From: Bacteroidota bacterium
GTDB lineage: Bacteria > Bacteroidota > Bacteroidia > NORP154
Length of the DNA stretch: 64,000 nucleotides
Assembly (NCBI GenBank): GCA_022572355.1
Contig: JACZWC010000013.1
Coordinates: 16,786-80,785, forward strand
Reading direction: 5' to 3'
Shown: positions 28,701-36,973 of the stretch, one piece after another
How the letters are laid out: every line of letters begins with the position of its first letter
Numbering within the stretch: position 1 is the first letter of the stretch
Notes under the pieces: model-generated
What the model saw: only the letters and a program-made list of their open reading frames with translations
Told to the model about the DNA's origin: nothing
Database searches by the model: none
Position numbers and translations under genes: made by a program

Positions 28701-30044
28701 TTTCCATCTGGTGGCACATCACCATATTTCTATGTCTGGAGTGATCCAGGGACGCAAACCAATGCTATCGCCACGGGTTTGGCAAGCGGTAGCTACACGG
28801 TGACTGTTACAGATATTAATGGCTGTACCTCGAGTGCTTCTACTGTTGTGGGAACATCAGGTACCGGACCAACTCTTTCATTTAACAGTACTTCTGTAAG
28901 TTGCTTTGGTGGTTCAAACGGGTTAGCAGCAGTAACCGCAACTGGCGGAACAGGAACCTATACCTATGCCTGGAGTAACGGAGCTACGGTTGCAATATTG
29001 ACCGGGCTTAGTGCTGGAACTTACACGGTAACTGTTACTGATGGGAACGGATGCCAAAGTAACTCTTCTTTGGTGATTACAGAAGCCACACAAATAGTGA
29101 CCAGTTACTCTGTGACCGAACCAGATTGCGACAGTAGCAATGGAGCAGCAAGCTTGACGAGTACCGGCGGTACTCCGCCATACTCTTATCAATGGGATGC
29201 CTCTGCAGGTAATCAAACAACGCAGATTGCCACAGGCCTCGCGGCTGGTGCTTACACTGTAACTGTAAGCGATGGGAATGGCTGTTCTGAAATAAAAGCA
29301 GTTAACGTAAGTAATATTGGAGCGGCAAATGTTAGCACGGTGGGCAGCAATGTAAGTTGCTTTGGCGGAAACAATGGTTCCATTACTACAACGGTGAGCG
29401 GAGGAAATCCACCATTTGTATATTCATGGAGTAATGGAGCAACAACGCAAAATTTGAGCGGTCTTCAAGCGAATACGTATACGCTTACTTTAACAGATTC
29501 TTTAAATTGTGTAGTTGTTCAAAGTGTGTTAATTACTGACCCCAATCCGGTATTGGTAGCGACAACATTTATCAATGTGTCAAGCCCTCTTGCCTGCGAT
29601 GGTACAGCTACAGCTATAGCTACAGATGGTACCCCGCCATATGTGTATCAATGGGATGATCCTGACTTACAAACAACAAGCACTGCTACAGGATTATGCG
29701 TAGGTACATACTTCGTCACCGTTACCGATGCAAACAATTGTTCATCCATTGGTTCCATATTCGTCGATTCGCTGGCCATGGGAATAGAAATCTATAGTTC
29801 TATTCTGGAAGTACAAGTATTTCCCAACCCAAACAGAGGAATGTTTGACATTATAGTCACCGGTATAGATGAGTTCGATGTGGAGATAAGAAATCTTATG
29901 GGTCAGGTGATATACAGGAAAACAAATGCCGAAAAGGATGGATTGCAGCAACGCATTAATTTGGAAAATTCAGCTTCGGGAATATACTTTCTGACGATCA
30001 GGTCAGGTAAAGGAGTGAGAAGTGTGAAGTTGGTGATCGAATGA
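25794..30044 (+). CDS. Secreted protein with 11 SprB-like repeats and T9SS type A sorting domain
   Basis: The 1416-residue product has a short signal peptide and a 460-residue front region that closely matches the preceding gene (AAADRGTGYIYFNG, EKTGWPSLG, GDDQWSYFPSTNG). From about residue 490 come 11 repeats of about 75 residues of the SprB type: a CxxxDGTATATATGG start, PYTYAWDDPGTQT centre and GTYTVTVTD.NGC end; most units carry two cysteines that may form a disulfide. A type A sorting domain closes it (VFPNPNRGMF ... SGIYFLTI). SprB repeats occur in mobile surface adhesins of gliding Bacteroidota. A -7-like TAAATTTA lies at 25742-25749. Its stop codon directly abuts the stop of the convergent bshB1 with no spacer. 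Confidence 0.88.
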   Translation: MKKLSGIAVLTLLPFLGMSQITQTVIGQTTYDLQTNSSMQHRIKNHGNGTLSAVYTHSLSYDIAAADRGTGYIYFNGTSWGAIPTTRIESEKTGWPSLGTTTLGEEIFMCHNIAQSNVTMGERNTIGSGAWTLSTSSPSYHVWVRMGIGGSNGETIHHISLRDPFGGPYLGVQSHLLYSRSLDGGSTWGIQEQVIPGIDNTDFSAMGGDAYHMAEPKGDTIAFGYFGDLNDVLLAKSTDNGTSWTITKIIDVFPGGVIYDAGSASTTGSVIGISDITSDGIADTINSSDGGGWVILDQAGMAHVFFGNMQYFDDTPGDDQWSYFPSTNGLMYWNEGFGSNPPVMIASALDLDNSGTLDIIGVAAYFQSLSAYPSAGIDPSTGCIYVSFSSVMENLDQGTQNYRHINIIKSCDGGCTWTLPIDVTPGSGFEECVFGSMAKIVDNDIHIVYQQDFEPGIAVNGDNDPFVLNDIVYLKVAKTAIDTAIGYSCSGLFANIVAQNNISCTGNCDGSATAGTIGGVTPFTYMWSTSPVQTNAAATGLCVGSYTVLITDGAGDTASANVTISDPGIFTINIVSAATCDSLIGTATATASSSFPPLTYSWNDPGTQTTQTATGLASGTNYTVLITDAGGCSNSSSITIPTYYPVSVTVTGTSPSVCGGNNGTATAIAVNGTGGYQYFWPPFFFTATITGLSAGSYTVQVNDSSGCSTSATVIISDPGAQILTMSGSDPTSCTSNDGTATATATGGTLPYTYAWDDPGTQTTETATGLGGGTFTATVTDASGCIASGSSTLTAPGAPTVTASGTNPSCGNMDGTATATATGGTGSYTYAWNDPGTQNTATATGLGGGTFTVTVTDGTGCTATDAVTLTAPSAPTASAIGNNPLSCGATNGSASATGVGGTLPYNYAWSSGGNSSIETGLSAGNYIVTITDANGCSDTASVTLTDPGAPTINVASSPANCTATDGSASAFPSGGTSPYFYVWSDPGTQTNAIATGLASGSYTVTVTDINGCTSSASTVVGTSGTGPTLSFNSTSVSCFGGSNGLAAVTATGGTGTYTYAWSNGATVAILTGLSAGTYTVTVTDGNGCQSNSSLVITEATQIVTSYSVTEPDCDSSNGAASLTSTGGTPPYSYQWDASAGNQTTQIATGLAAGAYTVTVSDGNGCSEIKAVNVSNIGAANVSTVGSNVSCFGGNNGSITTTVSGGNPPFVYSWSNGATTQNLSGLQANTYTLTLTDSLNCVVVQSVLITDPNPVLVATTFINVSSPLACDGTATAIATDGTPPYVYQWDDPDLQTTSTATGLCVGTYFVTVTDANNCSSIGSIFVDSLAMGIEIYSSILEVQVFPNPNRGMFDIIVTGIDEFDVEIRNLMGQVIYRKTNAEKDGLQQRINLENSASGIYFLTIRSGKGVRSVKLVIE

Positions 30045-30758
30045 TCAGATAAGATCAAATAAGTTTGCCGTACCTATGTATCGGTTTGTGGTGAAGCCCT
30101 CACCGTATGCTACACCAATTTGTTTCCCAAAGCCGATTGCCTTTGCTTCTACAAATCCCAAGAACTCAGGCGAAGATATCACCGTTTCCGGCTCTTTGGA
30201 ATCCGGATCATAAAACTGGGATTTATGTGCTTTGACCGCCTCCATCTTCTGCTCATAGAAATCTGATATATCTACTACTACGGAAGGTGCAATATCTTTA
30301 AATTGTATGTAATGGTACACCGCCTTTGGTCGCCATGTCTCCAAACTTTCAATTTCTACTTTTCTCAGTCCTGAGATAAAACAGGCATCAGATACCAGTT
30401 GAGCTGCAATTCCGTGATCAGGGTGACGATCTTCAGTGGCGGTTGCCAGTACGATTTCGGGTCGATATTGCCGGATAAGTTTGACGATCTCCATCTTGCT
30501 CTCCTTCGAATTTTCCAAAAACCCATCCGGTAGATTGAGGTTAATTCTAAATTCCACGCCCAAAATACCCGCAGCAATATCCGCTTCCCTTTCTCTTATT
30601 TCAGCCGTACCACGAGTTCCAAGTTCACCCCCTGTCAAGTCTGCAATACCGATCTTCTTCCCCATTTTGATATGAGAGAGAATTGTTCCTCCGCAGCCGA
30701 GTTCAACATCGTCGGGGTGTGCTCCAAAAGCGAGTATATCTAATTTTGAAATGGACAT
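30045..30758 (-). CDS. bshB1: Bacillithiol biosynthesis deacetylase BshB1
   Basis: The 237-residue PIG-L/LmbE-type zinc deacetylase has the metal motif AHPDDVELGCGGT and the second motif EDRHPDHG. Its TGGELGTRGTAEIREREA segment is typical of BshB1. It removes acetate from GlcNAc-malate to give GlcN-malate, the second step of bacillithiol synthesis in the cytoplasm. It lies 8 bp after the glutathione-peroxidase-like gene, so the two probably form one thiol-redox operon. No bshA or bshC is in the window. Confidence 0.9.
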   Translation of the reverse strand: MSISKLDILAFGAHPDDVELGCGGTILSHIKMGKKIGIADLTGGELGTRGTAEIREREADIAAGILGVEFRINLNLPDGFLENSKESKMEIVKLIRQYRPEIVLATATEDRHPDHGIAAQLVSDACFISGLRKVEIESLETWRPKAVYHYIQFKDIAPSVVVDISDFYEQKMEAVKAHKSQFYDPDSKEPETVISSPEFLGFVEAKAIGFGKQIGVAYGEGFTTNRYIGTANLFDLI

Positions 30759-30766
30759 GTAAGAAG

Positions 30767-31327
30767 TTACTCTTCTTCAATTGCTATTCCCTCTTCAATC
30801 CAGGCGGTAATTTTTTTAGACGCTGGGTTAACCATGGACGAATATACCTGAACAAGTCTTCCCTGTTCGTCGATAAGATATTTTTGAAAGTTCCACTTTA
30901 CACTGCCCCCTTTGACTCCATTCTCCTCCTTGTTGGTGAGCCACTTGTATATAGGGTCAATGTCATCTCCCTTCACTGATATCTTGTTCATCATCAAAAA
31001 TGTCACTCCATAATTCTTCTGGCAAAAAGCGGCAATTTCTGTATTCGTTCCCGGTTCTTGCTTACCAAAATTGTTGGCCGGAAATCCAATTATTGTAAAC
31101 TTATCGCCTCCATATTTCTCATATAATGCCTGAAGGTCTTTGTATTGAGAAGTGAATCCACATTTCGAGGCAGTGTTCACTACCAATACCTTCTTACCCT
31201 TCAGCTGACTTAAATTGAATTCTTCTCCCTCCAGAGTGTTGGTGGTATAATCATGAAAGGTTTTCTGATCCTGTGAGAAGGCCATATTGCTAATTAGCAT
31301 CAATAGTAATAGTTTTGTTTGCATCAT
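30767..31327 (-). CDS. Glutathione peroxidase family thiol peroxidase, exported
   Basis: The 186-residue protein has an N-terminal signal peptide (about 1-19, ending FSQ) and the GPx fold: NTASKCGFT with the peroxidatic cysteine, GFPANNFGKQEPG with the conserved glutamine, and WNFQKYLID with the tryptophan. It is a Cys form, not selenocysteine. Such enzymes reduce peroxides, usually with thioredoxin. Its coupling to bshB1 hints at a bacillithiol link (inference), but the signal peptide would put it outside the cytoplasm. TATCTTTG (minus strand, 31342-31349) is a -7 element that leaves a very short leader. Second ATG at 31324 is an alternative start. Confidence 0.9.
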   Translation of the reverse strand: MMQTKLLLLMLISNMAFSQDQKTFHDYTTNTLEGEEFNLSQLKGKKVLVVNTASKCGFTSQYKDLQALYEKYGGDKFTIIGFPANNFGKQEPGTNTEIAAFCQKNYGVTFLMMNKISVKGDDIDPIYKWLTNKEENGVKGGSVKWNFQKYLIDEQGRLVQVYSSMVNPASKKITAWIEEGIAIEEE

Positions 31328-31362
31328 ATATTTATTTCTAACAAAGATATCAAATAATCTAT

Positions 31363-32025
31363 TTGGCGATTTTACAGGAAATAAAACATCTACTACTGAA
31401 GGAACTGCTGCTGGAAAAACGGCAGAAATACAGCTTCATTGGGATTCTGTTATATGTAGTCTCTACAGTCTTCGTCTGCTACTTATCATTTAAGATAATT
31501 ACAGATGTTCAAACCTGGAACGCATTGTTCTGGATTATCTTGTTATTCAGCTCTGTAAGCGCTGTTACCAAGAGCTTTGTCTCTGAAAAACCAGAAACAC
31601 AACTCTACCTCTATACAATTACCAGCCCGGAGAGCATCATATTATCCAAACTCATATACAACGCGGGAATGATGATTGTCTTATCGATGCTCTGTTTTGG
31701 TATTTACAGCCTCTTTCTGGGAAACATAGCTGTAGATATTCCATTATTCACTATTTCAATTATACTGGGGGGAGTAGGCCTTTCTTCTTTGTTCACCATG
31801 ATCTCGGCTATTGCCTCAAAGGCCGACAACAGCAGCGTGTTGATGGCGATCCTTGGATTTCCAATTATTCTGCCATTTTTAATAACAATAATCAAGTTAT
31901 CGACGAACGCGATTGTTGGCGCCGATTGGTCTGAAAGCTACCAATACATAGGCGTTCTCCTGCTCCTCAACCTGATTGTAGTTACCTTATCCTATATATT
32001 ATTTCCCTACCTTTGGAAGGAATAA
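31363..32025 (+). CDS. ccmB: Heme exporter membrane protein CcmB
   Basis: The 220-residue protein has six predicted membrane helices and the CcmB pattern (LLLKELLLEKRQK start, FWIILLFSSVSAVTKSF). It is the permease of the CcmAB ABC transporter that powers release of heme-loaded CcmE in cytochrome c maturation. The start is a TTG at 31363; no ATG fits. ccmA is not next to it. It lies 35 bp from the divergent peroxidase gene and 3 bp from ccmC. Confidence 0.85.
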   Translation: MAILQEIKHLLLKELLLEKRQKYSFIGILLYVVSTVFVCYLSFKIITDVQTWNALFWIILLFSSVSAVTKSFVSEKPETQLYLYTITSPESIILSKLIYNAGMMIVLSMLCFGIYSLFLGNIAVDIPLFTISIILGGVGLSSLFTMISAIASKADNSSVLMAILGFPIILPFLITIIKLSTNAIVGADWSESYQYIGVLLLLNLIVVTLSYILFPYLWKE

Positions 32026-32028
32026 TTC

Positions 32029-32703
32029 TTGGTTATTGTGAAGAAAAATTGGTGGAAAATCTTGAGCGTAATTTTGCTCTGTTATGTGATTGTTGCAGGG
32101 TTCATAATTGATGTACCTGCGCTTCCTATTCTTCACGAAACCATAAGAAATTTGTTTTTTCACGTGACAATGTGGTTCGCCATGATGATCATCATGCTCT
32201 CCTCAATGGTATCGAGCATTAAATTTCTTTCAAAATTCAAGATGACCGCCGATGTTTGGGCGGTGGAATCAGCCAATACCGGCATGTTCTTTGGAACAAT
32301 GGGCCTCTTAACAGGAATGCTATGGGCCAATTACACCTGGGGTGATTGGTGGGTTAATGATCCCAAATTGAACGGGGCAGCGGCCACCATGCTCATCTAC
32401 CTCGCTTATTTTGTCTTGCGTGGATCGCTGGATGACGAGGAAAAACGAGCCAAAGTGTCCGCAATCTATAATATTTTTGCATTCACGATGTTAATCGTAT
32501 TTCTCGTAATTTTACCTAGAATGACAGACTCATTGCATCCTGGAAGCGGTGGGAATCCAGGATTCAGCACTTACGACATTGATGACTCCATGAGATTTGT
32601 CTTTTATCCGGCAATTATTGGCTGGACATTACTGGGTGTATGGATCCTTCAAATTAGGGTAAGAACAAGATTTCTAAAGATGAAAATAAATTCTAATGTT
32701 TAA
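32029..32703 (+). CDS. ccmC: Heme-handling protein CcmC
   Basis: The 224-residue protein has six membrane helices and the tryptophan-rich periplasmic loop WGDWWVNDPKLNGAA, the Bacteroidota form of the CcmC WWD motif, with histidines in flanking loops. It helps load heme onto CcmE. Start is either TTG at 32029 or GTG at 32038, which gives MKKNWWKIL; the GTG looks equally good. The 3' end overlaps the next gene by 8 bp. Confidence 0.9.
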   Translation: MVIVKKNWWKILSVILLCYVIVAGFIIDVPALPILHETIRNLFFHVTMWFAMMIIMLSSMVSSIKFLSKFKMTADVWAVESANTGMFFGTMGLLTGMLWANYTWGDWWVNDPKLNGAAATMLIYLAYFVLRGSLDDEEKRAKVSAIYNIFAFTMLIVFLVILPRMTDSLHPGSGGNPGFSTYDIDDSMRFVFYPAIIGWTLLGVWILQIRVRTRFLKMKINSNV

Positions 32704-32935
32704 ATCCGGAGGATATAAATTATTGTTTTCGGCAATGCTTCTTTTCACGAACTTCATTGTACAAGCACAGGAGTCCGTATACAAGATTGAAATGGCAGAT
32801 CCATTGAGAGAGTCTGGAAAGATCTATGTGGTTGTAGGTGTGTTGCTCATAATATTTTTAGGATTTACAGCGTTTTTGGTTATGACTGACAGGAAAATAT
32901 CTAAATTAGAGAAAGAATTAGGAGATAAGTCATGA
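32696..32935 (+). CDS. Small CcmD-like membrane protein
   Basis: The 79-residue protein has a signal-like N-terminus, one central membrane helix (about 43-63: YVVVGVLLIIFLGFTAFLV) and a charged C-terminal tail DRKISKLEKEL. Size, topology and place between ccmC and ccmE match CcmD, which aids release of holo-CcmE, though primary sequence is poorly conserved. It overlaps ccmC by 8 bp and ccmE by 4 bp, so translation is coupled. Confidence 0.65.
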   Translation: MFKSGGYKLLFSAMLLFTNFIVQAQESVYKIEMADPLRESGKIYVVVGVLLIIFLGFTAFLVMTDRKISKLEKELGDKS

Positions 32936-33348
32936 AAAAGACTCATATAGCAGGAATATTAATAATTGCAGTGGCGATAGGAGCTATCATCAGCACTATT
33001 CAGGATTCGAGTACGTATGCTTCCTTTGCTCAAGCCAGGGAAAACCCTTCTATAGAATTTCATGTAATTGGTGAATTGAACAAGGAAAAAGGCATGGATT
33101 ACAATCCTGAGATCAATCCGAATGTATTTTCATTTTACGCTTTTGACAAGGAAGGTGAGGAATGCAAGGTGATCTTTAATGGTACAAAACCTCAGGATTT
33201 TGAAAGATCAGAACAGCTGGTAATGCTAGGCAGTGTAAAAGATGAAGTATTCGTATGTTCTAAAATCCTGATGAAATGCCCCTCTAAATACAATGACGGC
33301 CAGGAAGAAGTAATTATCACTGCCAATACTACTGAAGCCGACAGTTAA
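32932..33348 (+). CDS. ccmE: Heme chaperone CcmE, CxxxY type
   Basis: The 138-residue protein has an N-terminal membrane anchor (about 4-22) and an OB-fold beta barrel. The heme attachment site reads CPSKY (Cys116 to Tyr120) where the classical protein has HxxxY, so heme would bind through cysteine. Cys-type CcmE proteins are known from other lineages. It carries heme from CcmC to CcmF. It overlaps the CcmD-like gene by 4 bp. Confidence 0.88.
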   Translation: MKKTHIAGILIIAVAIGAIISTIQDSSTYASFAQARENPSIEFHVIGELNKEKGMDYNPEINPNVFSFYAFDKEGEECKVIFNGTKPQDFERSEQLVMLGSVKDEVFVCSKILMKCPSKYNDGQEEVIITANTTEADS

Positions 33349-33410
33349 AGAGGCTCTTTTCCTGATTCTTATTTTGGTAACTTTGCCATCCTGAATTTTC
33401 TGTAAACCCA

Positions 33411-35819
33411 ATGGACTATATTGGAGAGCAACTTATACCTGGGATGTTCGGCAACTTCTTTCTTGCCTTGTCTTTTTCTGCCACAATACTGGCAACAACA
33501 GCCTACTATTTCTCTGCTAAAGACTCTGATGACGGTAGCTGGAGGAAAATTGGACGAACCGCATTTCGTATCCACTCACTATCTGTGCTTGGCATTTTTG
33601 CGGTGCTATTCTACATGCTGCTGAATCATCTTTTTGAGTACCACTACGTTTGGCAACATTCCAATACGGAAATGCCAATGCGTTATATTTTATCCTGCTT
33701 CTGGGAAGGGCAAGAGGGAAGCTTTATGTTATGGTCATTCTGGAATATGGTGCTGGGTAACATTTTAATTAAAACAGCCAAGGACTGGGAAGGATCGACG
33801 ATGACTGTAGTTTCATCGGTTCAGGTATTTCTGTCATCAATGCTCCTGGGACTGGTTATTTTTGAATACAAATTGGGGAGTAATCCATTTATTCTCCTGC
33901 GCGAGCATCCGGATATGGTGAACATGCCCTTTACCAGGATCGCGGATTATGTAGATAAAATCGACGGCAGGGGACTCAATCCCATTCTTCAAAACTATTG
34001 GATGATTATTCATCCCCCTACCCTATTCCTCGGTTTTTCATCTGTAATGATCCCTTTTGCCTACGCAATAGCGGGGTTCTGGAAAAAACGCTTTAACGAC
34101 TGGCAAAAACCCGCATTGCCCTGGGCATTTTTCGGTGTGATGATATTGGGAACAGGAGTGTTGATGGGAGGCGCGTGGGCATATGAGGCATTGAGCTTTG
34201 GTGGATTTTGGGCCTGGGATCCTGTTGAAAATGCATCATTGGTACCCTGGATTACCCTTGTTGCTTCTGCACATGTGATACTCATTAGCAAGAATACCGG
34301 CAAATCTGTAAAGACTGCATTTATTTTGACCACTGTAACTTTTGTCCTCATACTATATTCCACGTTCTTAACGCGTAGCGGAATACTGGGAGATACCTCT
34401 GTACATGCTTTCACAGATTTGGGGATGTCTGGTCAATTGTTGATCTATCTCATCTTTTATTGTGTGCTCACGCTGGCAATATTCGCAACAAGGTGGAAGT
34501 ATGTATCAGGCGACAAAAAAGAGGACAGCATCAATTCAAGAGAGTTTTGGATGTTTATAGGCGCCCTGGTATTGTTGATATCTGCATTTCAAATAATTTT
34601 TTCCACCTCAATTCCCGTAATAAATAAGGTATTTGGATCCAATCTCGCACCGCCGGCGGATCCAATTATGCACTATAATTCCTGGCAAATACCCTTCGCA
34701 ATAATCGTAGGTTTTCTGATAGGCTTGGGGCAGTTTTTAAAATACAAAAACAGTGATATCTCGAAATTCTGGAAGAAGATCCGGGTATCCTTGCTGATCG
34801 CTGCAATCTTCAGCGCTACCATTGCAATACTGACCTCCAACACAAACTACCATTATGTATTGCTCTTTTTCGCGGCCACATTCGCGGTAGTTGCCAATGC
34901 GAATTATTTTTTGAGAATTATGAAGGGGAAAATCTCAAAAGGTGGCTCCTCCATTGCTCACATTGGATTTGGTTTGATACTCCTGGGTGCGCTGGTAAGC
35001 ACTTCTATGTCGAAAGTAATATCTCAAAATTCTTCTGGAATTGATGTAAAAGTATTGGGATCTGATTTTTCCAATCATGATAACATCATGCTGTTTAAAA
35101 ATGATACTCTACAAATGGGAGATTACTATGTATCCTACTCGAACAAAAGGAAAGAAGGAGTTAACATTTACTTCGATATTGACTATTACTCAAAGTCTGA
35201 GACTGGCCAATTGATTAAAGCTTTTACTTTGAATCCTCTCGTACAGCTCAACAAAACCATGGGGAATGTAGCGGAGCCCGATACACGTCACTTCTTGACC
35301 CAGGATATCTATACGCACATTACCTATGCAGACTTAAGTCAGATTGAAGCACCAGCAACCGGTAAAAGTGGGTATATGGAGCCGAAAGAGAAGATGCTCG
35401 CCATTGGCGACACGATGTTCAGCAGCAACGCAATAATAATCTTGCACCAGTTAAATACCTCTTTGGATAAAGCAGAACACGAGCTTACGGATAATGATAT
35501 TATTGTAGGAGCTCAATTACATATTCTCAAAATGAACGGGGATATTATAACTGCTACGCCACTGTACATCATTCGGGATATGATGGTGGAGAGTATTGCC
35601 GATTCAATTCCGGACCTCGGGCTTAAATTCCTTTTCACGAAGATAGATCCTGAATCAGGACAGATCAAGATCAGTCTGTTTGAGAAACAAGATAATAAGA
35701 GAGACTTTGTTGTAATGAAAGCGATAATATTTCCGTTTATCAATATATTATGGACTGGGTGCATATTTCTAATCTTTGGATCCATATTGGCCATAAGACA
35801 AAGAATTAAGACATCTTGA
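33411..35819 (+). CDS. ccmF: Cytochrome c heme lyase subunit CcmF
   Basis: The 802-residue protein has about 14 membrane helices, the WWD domain (FGGFWAWDPVENASLVPWI, near 262-280), heme-binding loop HPPTLFLG and a periplasmic domain at about 540-770. It joins heme to apocytochrome c. A -7-like TAACTTTG at 33378-33385, in the 62-bp gap after ccmE, could give an extra promoter. No CcmG or CcmH follows. The stop overlaps the dgkA start. Confidence 0.95.
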   Translation: MDYIGEQLIPGMFGNFFLALSFSATILATTAYYFSAKDSDDGSWRKIGRTAFRIHSLSVLGIFAVLFYMLLNHLFEYHYVWQHSNTEMPMRYILSCFWEGQEGSFMLWSFWNMVLGNILIKTAKDWEGSTMTVVSSVQVFLSSMLLGLVIFEYKLGSNPFILLREHPDMVNMPFTRIADYVDKIDGRGLNPILQNYWMIIHPPTLFLGFSSVMIPFAYAIAGFWKKRFNDWQKPALPWAFFGVMILGTGVLMGGAWAYEALSFGGFWAWDPVENASLVPWITLVASAHVILISKNTGKSVKTAFILTTVTFVLILYSTFLTRSGILGDTSVHAFTDLGMSGQLLIYLIFYCVLTLAIFATRWKYVSGDKKEDSINSREFWMFIGALVLLISAFQIIFSTSIPVINKVFGSNLAPPADPIMHYNSWQIPFAIIVGFLIGLGQFLKYKNSDISKFWKKIRVSLLIAAIFSATIAILTSNTNYHYVLLFFAATFAVVANANYFLRIMKGKISKGGSSIAHIGFGLILLGALVSTSMSKVISQNSSGIDVKVLGSDFSNHDNIMLFKNDTLQMGDYYVSYSNKRKEGVNIYFDIDYYSKSETGQLIKAFTLNPLVQLNKTMGNVAEPDTRHFLTQDIYTHITYADLSQIEAPATGKSGYMEPKEKMLAIGDTMFSSNAIIILHQLNTSLDKAEHELTDNDIIVGAQLHILKMNGDIITATPLYIIRDMMVESIADSIPDLGLKFLFTKIDPESGQIKISLFEKQDNKRDFVVMKAIIFPFINILWTGCIFLIFGSILAIRQRIKTS

Positions 35820-36184
35820 ACAATCAGAGCAGAATAGGCAGTTTTAAAAATGCGCTAAAGGGAATTGCAGTGTTCGTCAGGACCCAGACAAATGCAAAAC
35901 TTCACCTTGTAGCCGCTTTACTGGTTGTGCTGTTTGGTTATTACTTTCATGTTTCCATAACAGAATGGTGCCTTTTGATAGGAGGGATTGGTATTGTTTT
36001 GATCGCTGAAATATTCAACAGTGCTCTTGAATTGCTCTCGGATGTAGTTTCACCTGATTATGATGATAGGATAAAAAAAGTCAAGGATATGGCAGCTGGA
36101 GGTGTTCTCATTGCAGCTTGTGCTTCTGCCCTGGTAGCCGCTCTTATCTTTTTGCCTAAAATTATGAGTTGTTGTTTTTATTAA
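35816..36184 (+). CDS. dgkA: Diacylglycerol/undecaprenol kinase
   Basis: A 122-residue membrane protein with three helices and the family signature AEIFNSALELLSDVVSPDYDDRIKKVKDMAAG. It phosphorylates a membrane lipid alcohol with ATP (diacylglycerol or undecaprenol) to recycle it. The start codon TTG lies inside the ccmF stop as TTGA, giving a 4-bp overlap and translational coupling. Confidence 0.92.
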   Translation: MNNQSRIGSFKNALKGIAVFVRTQTNAKLHLVAALLVVLFGYYFHVSITEWCLLIGGIGIVLIAEIFNSALELLSDVVSPDYDDRIKKVKDMAAGGVLIAACASALVAALIFLPKIMSCCFY

Positions 36185-36214
36185 TTTTGAATTCGAAGTA
36201 AGAACTCTTCTTCT

Positions 36215-36955
36215 ATGGAAATTACAGGCCTTCCTCTCACTATTTTGAAAATTCTATTCTTTGGTACGCTCATGGCGTTGTTTTTTATATTATTGAAAAA
36301 TGGAATCAAGTTCGTAGCGGCTGATAAACCATATTCCAAAAGGCTTCATAATGTATTCTTGAATGGCAAAACAATTGCCTGGTTAATATTTGGATTCTGG
36401 AGCATCGAGCTAATTGCATTAAAGGACCCGTGGTACACAAGAATCTTCGCCATGGTTCTGATAATTACCATCATCGGAATCTCATGGACAATTGTGAGAG
36501 ATTTGATTACCGGGCTCCTTACAAAAATGGATGGGTCTTACACAATTAACGGATGGATACGCATAAGGGAAGTTGAAGGCAAGATCAAGGCATTCGGATT
36601 CAGGTCGCTGGAAATTGAAACGGAGAAAGGCGAAACCGTTAATATCCCGTATCATTTGCTCAATTCGGAAATGATTGTTAGATCTCAGCCTACAGAATCA
36701 GTAATGAGCTGTACCTTTAAAATAGAAGTACCGAACACCAAACAGTTTAAAGAGTATCAAAAATTAATACGAAATGAAGTACTCAACAGCCACTGGGTGT
36801 CCCTAAAAAAGGAACCTAAAATAAAACTCCTCAGTGAAGAAAATGGCTCACTGATTCTCCAGGTCACAGCTTACACACTTGATGAACGATATTTTGAGGA
36901 AATAGAAACCTATGTGAAATCTCTGTTTGCCCCAGAGCAAGAGTCAAGCCAATAA
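36215..36955 (+). CDS. MscS-family small-conductance mechanosensitive channel
   Basis: The 246-residue protein has three membrane helices (about 10-30, 48-68, 76-98) and a cytosolic MscS beta domain (GWIRIREVEGKIKAFGFRSLEIETEKGETVNIP). Such channels open under osmotic downshift to release solutes. The pore-helix glycine/alanine pattern is weak, so it may be an atypical MscS. It follows dgkA by 30 bp and converges with another MscS gene 18 bp away. Confidence 0.85.
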   Translation: MEITGLPLTILKILFFGTLMALFFILLKNGIKFVAADKPYSKRLHNVFLNGKTIAWLIFGFWSIELIALKDPWYTRIFAMVLIITIIGISWTIVRDLITGLLTKMDGSYTINGWIRIREVEGKIKAFGFRSLEIETEKGETVNIPYHLLNSEMIVRSQPTESVMSCTFKIEVPNTKQFKEYQKLIRNEVLNSHWVSLKKEPKIKLLSEENGSLILQVTAYTLDERYFEEIETYVKSLFAPEQESSQ

Positions 36956-36973
36956 GAATCCAGCATTCCTATC

